From Dryocosmus kuriphilus (lineage: Eukaryota; Arthropoda; Insecta; Hymenoptera; Cynipidae), in assembly GCA_038277395.1 (NCBI GenBank), contig CM076191.1, forward strand, positions 96,645,588-96,709,587: 64,000 nucleotides of DNA, written 5' to 3'. The position numbers and the translations under genes are program-made. Every line of letters begins with the position of its first letter. Positions within the stretch are counted from its first letter, which is position 1. Positions 11,054 to 22,159 of this stretch are shown one piece after another. The notes beneath the pieces were generated by a model. That model saw nothing but the letters and a program-made list of their open reading frames with translations, did no database searches and had not been told where the DNA came from.

Positions 11054-11371
11054 ATAGAACCGATTTATGTCCCTTTACCAACCCATGTAGACCCTGTTAG
11101 AAACCCATACATGTGTTTTACGGAACCCCAGGTAGAACCACGCTACACCCTTGTAGGAGACCGGAATGCACATTGAAAATTTATCGATCCATGTCCCTTT
11201 ACGAACCCATGTAGACCCTGTTAGAAACGTACCCATACGTGTGTTTTACAGAACCCCAGATAGAACCACGCTACACCCTTGTAGGAGACCGGGATGCACA
11301 TTGAAAATTAATTTTTACATAAAATATATAACCTGTTTAGTCCGTCTTAGATGCCCATATCTATGATGCAA

Positions 11372-12200
11372 GAGATTCCTGATAGAAACACGCTAAGCCC
11401 GTTCAGAGACCCAGAGTGCACTTGTTCGAATTTCTCAATCTCTGTCCCTGTTATGACCCGTTTAGAGCTTCTTAGACGACCATATACCTTCAATACAAGA
11501 GATCTCTGATAGAACCACGCTAGGCCCGTTTAGACACCCAGGGCGCACTTGTTCGAATTTCTCAATCTCTATCCCTGCTATGACCCGTTTAGACCCTCTT
11601 AGACGACCATACCTTCAATACAAGAGATCTCTGATAGAACCACGCTAGGCCCGTTTAGACACCCAGGGCGCACTTGTTCGAATTTCTCAATCTCTATCCC
11701 TGCTATGACCCGTTTAGACCCTCTTAGACGACCATACCTTCGATATAAGAGATCCCTGATAAAACCACGCTAAGCCCGTTCAGAGACCCAGAATGCACTT
11801 GTTCGAATTTTTCAATCTCTTTCCCTGCTATGACCCTTTTAGTCCCTCTTAGACGACCATATCTTCGATACAAGAGATCCCTGATAGAACCACGCTAAGC
11901 CCATTCAGAGACCCAGAGTGCACTTGTTCAAATTTGTCAATCTCTTACCCTGCTATAACCCGTTTAGTCCCTCTTATACGACCATACCTTCGATACAAGA
12001 GATCCCTGATAGAACCACGCTAGGCCCGTTTAGACAACCAGATTCGTACTTCGCTGCATTTGTTAATCTCTTTTCGCTAACCCGTTTAGACCCTCTTAGA
12101 CGACCATACTTTCGATACAAGAGATCCCTGACAGAAACACGCTATGCCCGTTTAGACACCCAGAACGCTTTTTGGAAACATAATTTTTCGATACTAGTCC
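11372..12200 (+). repeat. tandem repeat, about six units of about 125 bp
   Basis: Unit starts (gagatccctgatagaa and variants) fall at 11372, 11499, 11623, 11749, 11873, 11999 and 12121. Each unit contains ccacgctaagcccgtt, cgcacttgttcgaattt, tatgacccgtttag and cttagacgaccatac. This is the right arm of element A; the units are evidently amplified word blocks. The ORF through it (11918-12214) is an artefact. Confidence 0.85.
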
Positions 12201-12446
12201 CAGATGGTACCTAGGTATACCCTGTAAGGACCCGATTTCCAATTAAAATAATATAATTTCTGGTACCAAAAACCCATGTAGAACCCGTTTAAACCCATAT
12301 ATACGTCCGCAATTTTGTTATATTTGCCCGGTAGAACCCAGTTAGGTCAGGATAAAGTTCCAGAGCATAATATGTGAACCTACCCGGGTTCTATGTGGCG
12401 TTTTACCCGGTTTCAACCCTGGTTCTAACGGTTTTTTTAAGCAGGG

Positions 12447-15400
12447 TAGATTCAATATTGTAAGGAGGAAATTTCTTTTTCTTAATAAGGGATTTCTGTA
12501 AGGAGTTCCTTTGTTCTGTAAAGCGAGGGCAAGAACAAACTATATGATTAATGTCCTCATCTACTTCACTACAGAAAAGGCATTCGCTATATTCTAAGAG
12601 ATTTTTCCTAAACAAACTGTGAGCTAAACCATAATGATTAGATCTAATTCTAGCTATTGTCACGATATCCCTTCTCTTTGCTTGCAGTTTAATGAACCAT
12701 GGCTGTCTTGTATCTAGGTAGTAATTATCGAAGTAATGTTTTCCCGTGAAAAAACTTTTCTGGATCCATGTATCTTTCGATCGATTAAAAGCATTCTCAT
12801 ATGCAATTTGACAGAGATCTGTGTGGGGAATTAAATAATGAAGCTTTGCGCCATCCGTGGCACCTGCCTTGGCTAAATTGTCAGCCACTTCGTTGCCATA
12901 AATGTCTTTATGTGCAGGAATCCAAACGAGTTCTATTTTTGTTTCCCTTTTTTTGGCAATATGTAATAAATTATAAATTTTATATATCAGGTATGAAGTA
13001 GAGGACGAGGTGTTGAAATTCTGACAGGCCTGAAGGACACTTCGTGAGTCTGAAAATATTGTAGAGTGAGAGATATTGTTGTTTAGGATGAATTCTATAG
13101 CCTCGCAAATTGCTATTGACTCTGCAGTGAAAATTGAAGCTTCTGGGAAGATTTTATATTTCAGATGTAATTCGAGTTGAGGGCAGAAAATTCCTAGACC
13201 TACAGGTTTGTCTGCAGTTTTGGAACCGTCCGTGAAGAAAAACGTTCTGTCCTTTAAGTGTTTCGAGAAGATATTCATAAAATCATCATCAGGAGATCGG
13301 CTCTGTTGGAGTGATTTACCAATCTGTAGATCTATAGGGAAGTTAGAGAATTGAATTGTATAGTCAAAAAGGTAGTTAATTGGTGTAGTAGAACGGTAGA
13401 TTAGGGGTTGGTAATCCTTCCCTCCAGATTTATGTTTATATGATATATAAGATTTTAAAAGAAGGAAACCATTCTTAATGTTAAAAGGGGCTTGGTTCTG
13501 CGAAGAATAATTATATAGCTTTTGAAGGAGCTCATGTACAGGATGATCAAACTTAGAAAAGGATCTAATTAGGAATCTGTCTGTGATCAGAACAAATCTG
13601 TTGAAAAGGGAGAATTCTTTTAATTCTGCCTGCATGACATTGATTGGCGTTGATATTCTGTAGCCTAATATTATTCTAAGGAACTTGTTGTGAAGAGTAC
13701 TTAACTTCTCATACCAACTATCATTATAGATGGACAGTGCATGGCACCCATATTCCATAGAACTACGAGCCAGCGAGATAAACAAAACTCTTAAAGTCTT
13801 AGGGTTACATCCCCACCAAGTACCTCTCAAGCATTTCAGGATATTGAGTACTTTGTTTCCTCTTTCAATTACTTTTTTAAAATGTAAATCCCATTGAAGG
13901 TTACTCTGGAAGATTATTCCTAAGAATAGAGCCTCCGAACTGGGATGAATAATGATATTGTCGAGAGTGACATGAGAGTTAACAGGTATAAATTTAGAGT
14001 TTGAGAATATGACCAGTTTAGATTTTGTAGGCGATATGGATAAGCCTCTCCATTTTAGATAAGAGTTTAAACGATTTAGACTGTATTGCAATATTTGAAG
14101 ACACTGGTTCAGGGAATTAGAAGTAACGTAGAGAAGTATGTCATCTGCGTATTGCAGTATTTTACATAAATGATGTAAATCTTTGTGTAAACCTAAGTTG
14201 TAAATGGTGTATAGTATTGGACTTGAGATGCAACCTTGTGGTAGTCCTTTTTTAAAGGTGAATGGTCCTCTAATACAACCAGTGATTTTGAACTGAACTT
14301 GCTTATTTGTTGTGAGATTGTAAATAAATTTACAAATTCTGTTTGGTATTCCAAGATGTATCAAGTCATTAACCAAAATTTCCGGTATAACATCATTGAA
14401 GGCTCCATTAATGTCTAAGAAAAGGCAGGCCGTATAGGAGTTTGTAACCAGCGTTGTATGTAATTCCGTGGAGAGTATGGCTAAGCTGTCGGCACAGGAG
14501 CGACCCTTTCTGAATCCAAATTGTGAAGATGGAAGCAAATTGTTACATTCCAACCAATTGTTTAGCCTAACTATAACAATTTTTTCCATTAATTTGAGAA
14601 AGCATGAAGCTAGAGAAACTGGTCTAAATTTGCCTGGTGAGGATTTTGGAAGTAGGAAAATAAGAAAATTTTTCCAGGTTGTGGGGAAAAGACCTTCATC
14701 CAGAATATGATTGTAAATCAAAAGCAAGCGACCGAGAAAGTTTTTGGGAAGATTTTGAATAACCTCAAAGCTAATTTTATCTAAACCTGGAGAAGATTTA
14801 GTCTTTGAGTTTTTTAAGGCCAAGTTAAGTTCTTCCATCTGAAAGGGGAAATCGAAAATGTCTGTGTTCAAGACGCCGTTAGGGCTTGCCGGAGGTCTAC
14901 ATGCCTGACTGTAAATGAAGTCTGGTAATTGAGGTATATCTACATTAATATCTTTTGCACTATTGACAAGTTGTTCCATATAAGTTTCCATCTGAGTGAT
15001 TACCTCGAGGTTTTGAGGACTAGTGGTGGGTGATGGTGGAAAGAGTTTCCTGTGTTTGAACCCATTGATCTTTGACCAGACATTCGTTAGAGGAGACTCG
15101 AATGCAAGAGATTCACAGTATAAGTGAAAGCTATTTTTCTTTATTGTTTTGAATGTTTTAATAGCGTAGGCATCATATCGCTTGTGCTCGATGAAATTCT
15201 CGTAATTGGATATGGCCAAATACTACTTCTTTTGTTTAGCTAATCTAATTCTAACAATTCTGTCACATTCCTTGTTCCACCAAGGCGGAGAACAAGGATT
15301 GTTTCTAGTTCGAGAGGGTTTTTTATCTATGTTAGGAGCAGCTTTGTGAAGCGCACTATCGATGTCCTTAAGAAGATCGTAATACGCCTCCAAAATGCTA

Positions 15401-16196
15401 GCCGGGTCAGTTAATTGTAGAGGAATGTCAGGCTCACCTTTGGACAGTTCCTTTCTGAAAATACTCCATTTGACTTTTTTTAAGTTATATTTATGTGTAA
15501 AGAATTGGTAATAGGGACAAGGTATGATTAACTCAATTGATATTGGGAAATGGTCGCTACTCATTTTGTCAGTGAAGGCACTCCATGAAAATCGCGTTTT
15601 TTAAGAGTACTGGAAACTATGGAAAGGTCAATGGCTGATTTTGCCTTGTCGGGGCCGGTGCAGAGCGTAGGGTTCCCATTATTGATGATGTTGTAGTTAA
15701 ATTGTTGTACATGATAAAATAGATTATTTCCTATCGGGCACGAGTGATCGCTACCCCAGGTCGTATGATGACAATTGAAGTCACCCCCTATGAAGATATT
15801 GTTAAAGTTAATTGTTGAATCAAAGAACTCGTCCCATTTAATGTCTTGAATGTTCGCCCGAGGGTTCCTGTAGACATTTATTATGCATAACGGGCCCAGA
15901 TCTGTAGGGATGGAAATCGCTAAAGTATCCAGCTTATCTTCGACTCCATAAACATTATTGATGTTAAATGGAATATCATTTCTCACTGCGATGAGTATAC
16001 CACCTCCTATTCCGTTTTCACGTTCTTTTCGAATTAAGTTAAAATCTTTAAGATAAAAGTAGGAATTGGGTCTAAGCCAGGTTTTACTGAGAAGAATTAT
16101 GTCAAAGTTGTGAATTATTTTATCTAGACATCCTTTTTTATTGTAGATGCTTCTGCAGTTCCATTGAAAAATTTTGAGGTTAGATATTTTTGTCAT
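12447..16196 (-). pseudogene. LINE ORF2: endonuclease, reverse transcriptase, RNase H
   Basis: The APE endonuclease (16196-15561) shows FQWNCRSI, GGDFNCHHTTWGS and, after a one-base frameshift between about 15565 and 15600, SSDHFPI. A TAG at 15223-15225 is the only stop before the RT, which shows FRPVSLASCFLKLMEKIV, LFLDINGAFNDV, GLPQGCISSP and YADD (near 14145). RNase H follows with DGS (near 13225), AES, SDS and WIPAHKDIYGNEVADNLAKAG. A C-x2-C...H...C motif (CLFC...HIVC) near 12560 ends the known domains. The last codons lie beyond element A at 9722-9650. The protein would act in target-primed reverse transcription. Two lesions make this copy defective. Confidence 0.9.
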
Positions 16197-16269
16197 AATT
16201 GTTAATAGATGAGTAGATGAAGTATTACGTTATATTAGGAAGTGATAAAATACTTCCTTTATTATATTG

Positions 16270-17838
16270 CTAAGTGGAAGGTGCGTTAGATGTATTAGCA
16301 GCAGTGGGGGTAGGTAAAGATGTTTGAGGTAGATCGAAGTCGGATAGTAATGGTGCAAATTCGTTGACAAACTGCAACAAGAAGGTAAGCATCTGGTTCA
16401 ACGTTTGCGCAAATTGTGGAGGAAAGGCGTTCAACCTAGGGTTTTCGGGTGGATTGGAGGCTATGAACCTAAGATAAGATCCATTGACTGAGGGATCCGC
16501 GGTAGGACGCTGGTCCTTCATACCTGCTGAGAGTTGCCGAGCGCTGGCACCTTGGCGAGCTTGTGGGATTCTCCACTGAATATTCGGCTTTGAAGTAGCT
16601 TGTGTGTAGGAATAGGCTCCTGGAGAACTGGGCCTAACGCTTGAGCCAAGGGGTGAGTCCAGGTCAACGTCACCCAATTGAGGAAAATTAGAGTAATTGA
16701 GATGAGGTGGGGGAGGGGGAGGATGAGCAGTGTGCTTCATTGAAGAATAAAGATCAAATGGTTGATTATTTGAAAGCGCCAGTTTCTGCTGTGCATAGTA
16801 GAGTTTAGATGCCTCTTTGATAGCGATATTCCTAAATGCGGCTATTTTTCTAATGTCCTGTTGTTCCTTGAATTTTTCACAAATTTTGTCCCTTGCGAGG
16901 TGTGAACCTTTGCAATTCAGACAAACTGGTGGATCAGATTGTTTTGGGCAAGGAGCATCTGTGTTGTGCGGCTTGTCCCCGCAGTGAAAACACCTTGGAT
17001 TCTTACATTGAGAGGCCACATGACCGTAGCGGAAACAAGAGTAGCACATTTTGACAGGGGTGATATATGGGTCAACCCTGATACGAACCTCGAAAATATA
17101 TACATATTCTGGAATTTCTTGTCCCTCAAAAGTGATTGCGACAGTTGGGATATCACGAATCTGATTATCCCTTTTTTGTGTGAAGCGGCGCACTTCTTTA
17201 ATTAAGCAACCATTGCTTGTACTAGCAAAGCTTTTAATTTTCTCTGAGGGAATGTCAGTGGGAACATTCCTTATAATACCCTGTCTGGCGACTCTGTAGT
17301 TAGGGATAAAGGCGTTTAGTTTAGATTTACCGAGGATATGATTATTAAGAACGATTTTGTTCGCATCTGGACCAGATTTGCACTCGACAAAAACACTGTT
17401 TTTATTACTTTTTTGAATATTCTTAATCATGTTGGGAAATGATTTGTGTAGAATACTACCGACAGACAATGGGTGAAGCGCTTCTTCTGAGGATTGAATT
17501 GTGACAAAGTAAGGGCCTTTGTTATTGGAGGTATACTTATTATTTGTAACACCTTTGTGGATGCTAGCAGGTTGGTTATTGCCATTGCACAGAACTTTAC
17601 TTTTCTCCATGTGTGTCTCTTCCTGAGGACCATGTGGCTGTTCATGCGGTCTTTTTCTGGAAGTATTAACCAATTTGAGGTTAGGATCGGATGTATTTCT
17701 AGGAACGGGTTCACCAAGGTTCTTAAAAGGAACTGCTGGGCACATTTCCTGAGAGAAATGATTAAGAGACGTGTCCATGATTTCTGAGTTCAACTCAGAA
17801 TTCCCCCCTTCCCCATCGGAGTCGTCACCTTCCGGCAT
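16270..17838 (-). CDS. LINE ORF1, gag-like nucleic-acid-binding protein
   Basis: An intact 522-codon frame with ATG at 17838. Three zinc knuckles lie in the middle (CYSCFRYGHVASQC, CFHCGDKPHNTDAPC, CLNCKGSHLARDKIC; residues about 265-325). The N-terminal third is polar; the C-terminal part has a PPPPPP run and a hydrophobic tail. The family role is RNA binding and RNP assembly for retrotransposition. Its stop lies 73 bp before the ORF2 start. The open state, next to an ORF2 with only two lesions, argues for recent insertion. Confidence 0.9.
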   Translation of the reverse strand: MPEGDDSDGEGGNSELNSEIMDTSLNHFSQEMCPAVPFKNLGEPVPRNTSDPNLKLVNTSRKRPHEQPHGPQEETHMEKSKVLCNGNNQPASIHKGVTNNKYTSNNKGPYFVTIQSSEEALHPLSVGSILHKSFPNMIKNIQKSNKNSVFVECKSGPDANKIVLNNHILGKSKLNAFIPNYRVARQGIIRNVPTDIPSEKIKSFASTSNGCLIKEVRRFTQKRDNQIRDIPTVAITFEGQEIPEYVYIFEVRIRVDPYITPVKMCYSCFRYGHVASQCKNPRCFHCGDKPHNTDAPCPKQSDPPVCLNCKGSHLARDKICEKFKEQQDIRKIAAFRNIAIKEASKLYYAQQKLALSNNQPFDLYSSMKHTAHPPPPPPHLNYSNFPQLGDVDLDSPLGSSVRPSSPGAYSYTQATSKPNIQWRIPQARQGASARQLSAGMKDQRPTADPSVNGSYLRFIASNPPENPRLNAFPPQFAQTLNQMLTFLLQFVNEFAPLLSDFDLPQTSLPTPTAANTSNAPST

Positions 17839-18099
17839 TTTGTGCTCGCGTGAACACGCGGGTCAGCGACGCGCAGAGGTTATATTCACCTACCTCACTG
17901 CTTTACGACTGGACAAAGTTGTATTTAGGATATACCGATGAACAGATTCCTTAATTTGTGGTTTTAGGGCCAACCACCTGCCTCAGGAGGCATAAATACT
18001 TGAAATTTTTGAAGAAAACACAACGCGCGATATACACTTGTTATCTACTTCACACAATGCTTCACTCCCTGGTTATTGGTTGATGGTTCACCGCGTTCT
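17839..18099 (-). promoter_or_regulatory. 5' leader of the LINE
   Basis: The interval between the outer target duplication and ORF1. Complete LINEs of this type normally carry an internal promoter here. The 5' terminus on the minus strand begins GAGAACGCGG. No TATA box is evident. The role is assigned by position. Confidence 0.5.
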
Positions 18100-18111
18100 C
18101 TTACAGTATCT
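18100..18111. repeat. LINE target-site duplication, right copy
   Basis: CTTACAGTATCT, identical to 9350-9361, abuts the LINE 5' end. Confidence 0.85.
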
Positions 18112-19066
18112 GACAGTCTACACCATTACTGTTCTACTCCCCGGCAGTGGGCAGTGGTAAGCAGCAGGGTTGCCACAATGAAAATTGAAATAGTACCCAC
18201 AGGGAGCGGAAATTCGTACCGAAAATTCAGAAAACGTACTTTAGATCGCAGCGCCACGTACTACCAAAATTTTGGCGCGAAATTTGAATTATTATCAGGA
18301 TTTAAATTGTTTAAATTTGTTTGTTTATTTAATTTTAATTATATTTCTTAAAATTATTGATACTAAAGATGAAATAAAATATCTGCGTATCTCCACTTAA
18401 ACATCTGATGTAAATAATTTTAGCACACAAGAATCTTTTGCGCTTTTCGTCAACCTAATGACCATTGTGTCATTTTTTCTGACGGCCTGTAGAGAAAGAA
18501 GTGGGATGAGAGTTCACTAAGGTCGCGCACAGTGCTGTTTACCTTTAGATTCTGAGTTCTGGTTGGTAATAGAAATCCTTGCGACTAATCAGAAGTCACC
18601 AATTTCTACTAGAGCAGTCCAAGTTATCGTCCTTTGGTCAAAAGGTTAGGCTTGTTAGTAAACTACATATTCCTGTCTTTGACTTCATGTACGTATAAGA
18701 AAAAGGTAGAGATACTACCAAGCCTAAACTTTTCTACATAGTGACGTCAACTTAGATTGCTCGATTTAAAAAACGAAAAAGGCACGCTTTGTGAAATTGT
18801 ACCAAATAGTACCTCACAAAAAAAAAGTACCGTGTCAATTGTACCTGAATTGTCAAGATGGTATCAACGTACTCCATTTTTAGGCCCGGTACACATAGTG
18901 ATCACTGCGGTATACGCATAATCTTAAGAACCGTTCTAGTAGTAATCAAGTAATAATTTCAATCAGTAATTGTAAATAAAACGGAAATGTATTTTTTCAA
19001 AAAATTTATTTTCATAATTCAAGGATTAATTTTTTGGAGCAATGCATAGTATCATATTGTAAGGAC
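18112..19066. other. no gene recognised; GTACC-rich stretch
   Basis: Between the LINE and the next element. Two patches (18165-18260 and 18790-18900) are rich in gtacc/ggtac words and begin near CAGGGTTGCCACA, which resembles a hAT-type terminus, but no matching right end was found. The ORF 18076-18351 spans the LINE boundary and is not a gene. Confidence 0.35.
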
Positions 19067-19988
19067 GTCCCAGATAACAAAATGAGAGCGATATGCGACG
19101 CATTACGCACGCACATGTGACGATCTACACGCACGGCATGATGGCGTGCACGCAGACAGTAGCGTCATCAATTGAGGCGCATATCGCTCGCACGTCATGA
19201 GTCATTCAGTGAGGCGCATATTGCTCGCACACCGTGATTTTTTATTATTATTAAAATTATTATTGTTTTTATATAATGAAACTAAAAGAGCCCATTTTTT
19301 CGGTCGTGGTAAAGGTCAGTTTCAGGCATAAAATAGATCCTTTATCGACAAAAACCTTTAAAATGAGCCCTTTTAATTTTTTTGGAGATTTATTTATGAA
19401 AGAAGAGGAAACATATTTTTTTATAAAAAATTTTTATTTTGCTAATGTCGTAACGAAAAATGTCAAAAAGTGGAAGTTCTGTACATATATTATAATTCAG
19501 ATATCGCAAAAATCGCAGTTGGACATAAGTCTCGTTCATTCTTTTAACGGTAAAGTGTTCTTTTAAAAAACCTCCATTCTCGGAATTAATTGCTGTTCGT
19601 CCAACTGAAATTTTGAAGAGGATCACCGTAAATGTGTCACGTCAGTGTCGCTGCGGCTCCGTGACCTTCTTCCGCGTCTTTTCATCGGGTACTATTTTAG
19701 CAGGTTCTGAAAATAAAAGAGCCATTAGTTTAAAATAGTCAATTTGGAAGATTATTACATTTATTAATTTTCAGCTATAAATTAATGCTCATTACTGAAA
19801 CTAATAAAATTTGAAAGCTCTTTTTGTACAAAGAATATATATTTATATTAAATAAATGAAGGAAATATAAGTTATAAGTAATATTAATTATTATTTGTTA
19901 TAAATTAAATATATGTATAGGTTGTGTACGTTAAAAAATATCTACGAAATGGATTTTTTTAATTCTTTTACCGAAATTTGAAGCTTAC

Positions 19989-21931
19989 CTTCATTTCATT
20001 TACGTATTGGAATGTCCTACAATCAATTACTCTTAACGTGATGTCTGTAGTGGCAGCAAGTATTGTAGTCGAAGTGGCAGGATTTGCTGCAAGAGTATTA
20101 ACAGGCACTGGACGAGGACTTTCTGGACATCCTAGTAACGACCCCATAAAAGGATCCCAGCATTGAATATTGCCATCACAGGAGACTGCGTACCTCAAAG
20201 ATTCAAGAAATATTAACCCTAAAATTGACTTCTTATGTCCCGTGTATGTGTACTGACAAGAAGAAACGGTATTAACATCCTCCTGTAATCCGTAAAAGAT
20301 ATTTAAAAATTAGAATTTCATTGATCTAAAAAGTGATCTAAATCATAATGCTTTCAATTTCATTGACTATAAAACACATTTAGAAATTACCTGGCTCCTC
20401 AAACTCCAGAGTTTAACAGTTTTATTTCTTGAGCCGCTCATAAAATTATTTTCATTGTCTAAAGCGTAAATACATCTGATACTATTGCCATGACCACTGA
20501 AAGTTTGAAGCTTGATTTGCTTGATATTTAAAGTTGTATCTTTGTCTGGCCTGCCAATTTCGTGTTCCCAATAGGCCAGCCAATTTCCTCGTAGTTGTCG
20601 ACTCGTTGATGAATTTGCTTCTCGGATTGCAGCTGCTCCCTCAGAAAATGATTGAGACTGAGGTGACAAGTTATCCGTCTGAAAAAGCTAATTATTAATT
20701 CTCTTCTACATCAAATGTTTTACATTTGCACATTTCTTTTTTATTACCTGCATTTCGATTCGATTTCCTATCACTGCAATATTTCCGAAACCAGTGTCCT
20801 TATCGAAGCCTTCTTGACTCTCGAAATCTTCACTCTCGTCGAGGAAGACGTCGTTGTAGGTATCCTCTTTAAAAAAATGTATTTATTAAATTGAATTTAA
20901 AATAACATTTAAATTTTAATTAACATATGTTTTTTGAATACCAGAAACAGGAGATGTTAACCGCATTGTCTGCTCGTGATCCTAACAAAAGATTCGAATT
21001 AACTGATTATTCTTCAAAATTTGTTCCATAAAGCCGTCTCCAAAGAAACGGTAAAAAAGAACATAAGCCTTGTGAGCTAATTCGGCCGTAAAAACAGTCT
21101 TTAATTCTTCAAATGCCTAAAAATTAAATTTTTTCCATTATAGAAAATTTGTTCATATGTACGTTAATTCTATTTATTTTAATTTATAGTATCAGGATCT
21201 TACTTTATTTCTCTGAGGATCAAGAGCCTCATCGCTTTCTATAATCGGCGGAGAGTAAGAATCCGTGAATTCTACAGCACCCACTTCTCCTGGATTGCTA
21301 GGAGACAAAGTATTATTCCTAAAACGGAAACATCAATGTATTAATATTCCAATCACAGAATGATAATTTAATCTAAAATTACTTACTTTGTATCATCATT
21401 TTTAATAGACGATTTCTGGCACACGCTTTTCGTTGCATTATTGCTCATATAAAAAGCTTTATCAAAAGCAAGAAAAAATCTTTGGATTGGAACCGCTAAG
21501 TGACTTTTAGTCATTATTGCTCCTAAACGTGCACTAAGTATATAAAGTGCTTGTAGATATTTTTCAGCTAATGTCGCCCGAGCTATTGCTTCATTAGGAA
21601 ATGCATATCTCGTCGTCGATAGTATTCTAATACTGGGATGCAAAATAGCTTTCACAATTGTTTCCTGTAAAAAATCATTCACAGGAACTATTAATGATGT
21701 ATTTATCAATAAATCAAAATATTTTATTGCAAAATAAAACTTAAACACTTCTTGCATGAAGAGTGTCCATTAAAGTAGAATCACTGAGGTAAGAAGTGAC
21801 GTTAATTACGAGAAAAAGGCACGAGACTAAACCTCCTTCAAAATTCGGAGTCAGTTTTCGTTTGCAGAGAACCAAAAGTTCAGCAGCGTGAGCAAAATAT
21901 TATAATATCACAATTTGTTCTCCATACAGTC
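19989..21931 (-). pseudogene. WDR81-like gene fragment, seven exons with introns
   Basis: Exons with good AG/GT borders on the minus strand: 21931-21756, 21664-21387, 21318-21204, 21116-20942, 20866-20748, 20678-20391 and 20282-19989. The last two encode [57 protein letters not shown] and SCDGNIQCWDPFMGSLLGC, matching the WD40 part of WDR81, a BEACH/WD40 protein of endosomal PI3P control. The N-terminal BEACH part and later WD repeats are absent. Lesions: TAA in the first exon (...IVIL*YFAHAAE), TAG at 20982-20984, and a GC in place of the GT donor after 21756. The fragment is truncated at both ends and cannot make WDR81. Confidence 0.8.
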
Positions 21932-22039
21932 CTAAAATTGTAGAATATTGTACTGTTTGTATATATACAATCTAAAAAAATTAGTTGAAAATACAAAACA
22001 CAAACCTACGATGGCAGAGAGACATTTTAAAATTTTTTC

Positions 22040-22157
22040 TTTAGATTATAAAAATGAACATGTTCTTTCAATTCCTCAGTCTCGGGCAAGGACCACATTA
22101 TAGTAATTGAATTTTCAGTTGCGCCATTCGCCTGAACATTGGGTATGGAAATCGGAT
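22040..22157 (-). pseudogene. single exon encoding part of a fibronectin type III domain
   Basis: It follows a good acceptor (tttaattgtttcag) on the minus strand. The translation contains IPNVQANGATENSITIMW and LPETEELKEHVHFYNL, the usual beta-strand pattern of an FN3 domain with the conserved Trp and Tyr. It ends in a stop soon after, with no clear donor. It is unrelated to WDR81 and lies just upstream of the WDR81-like exons in the same orientation. The parent gene was not identified; receptor phosphatases and cell-adhesion proteins are possible. Confidence 0.5.
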
Positions 22158-22159
22158 CT

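Larger units (their letters stand above)
9723..12446. mobile_element. word-array element A (CCC...GGG termini, TSD TA)
   Basis: It begins CCCTGCTTGAAAAACCCG and ends with the inverted form AAGCAGGG, with TA at 9721-9722 and 12447-12448. It is filled with variants of GGTTCTA/TAGAACC words. The left arm (9740-10830) has irregular word copies and a nested element at 10227-10665. A 180-bp core (10874-11053) follows. The right arm (11166-12200) holds repeats. No transposase. It shares termini and core with element B at 51046, although the words in the arms differ. Confidence 0.85.
9362..18099 (-). mobile_element. full-length APE-type LINE with RNase H, interrupted by a word-array element
   Basis: Reading on the minus strand: a 5' leader (18099-17839), ORF1 (17838-16270), ORF2 (16196 down to 12447, continuing at 9722 to about 9650), a 3' region and a (AAG)n tail at 9362-9376. 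The 12-bp duplications bound it. Without the 2,724-bp inserted element and its extra TA, the LINE is about 6.0 kb. Gag-like CCHC knuckles, an APE endonuclease, RT and RNase H place it in the I/LOA-type group; the exact clade cannot be set by eye. It looks young: ORF1 is open, and ORF2 carries one frameshift and one stop. Confidence 0.9.

Noticed and set aside
9723..12446. Helitron or satellite array
   Set aside because: Inverted termini, a duplication of TA and a precise insertion into an ORF argue for a TIR-type element.
18160..18900. A complete hAT element starting CAGGGTTGCCACA
   Set aside because: No matching right terminus or 8-bp duplication was found.
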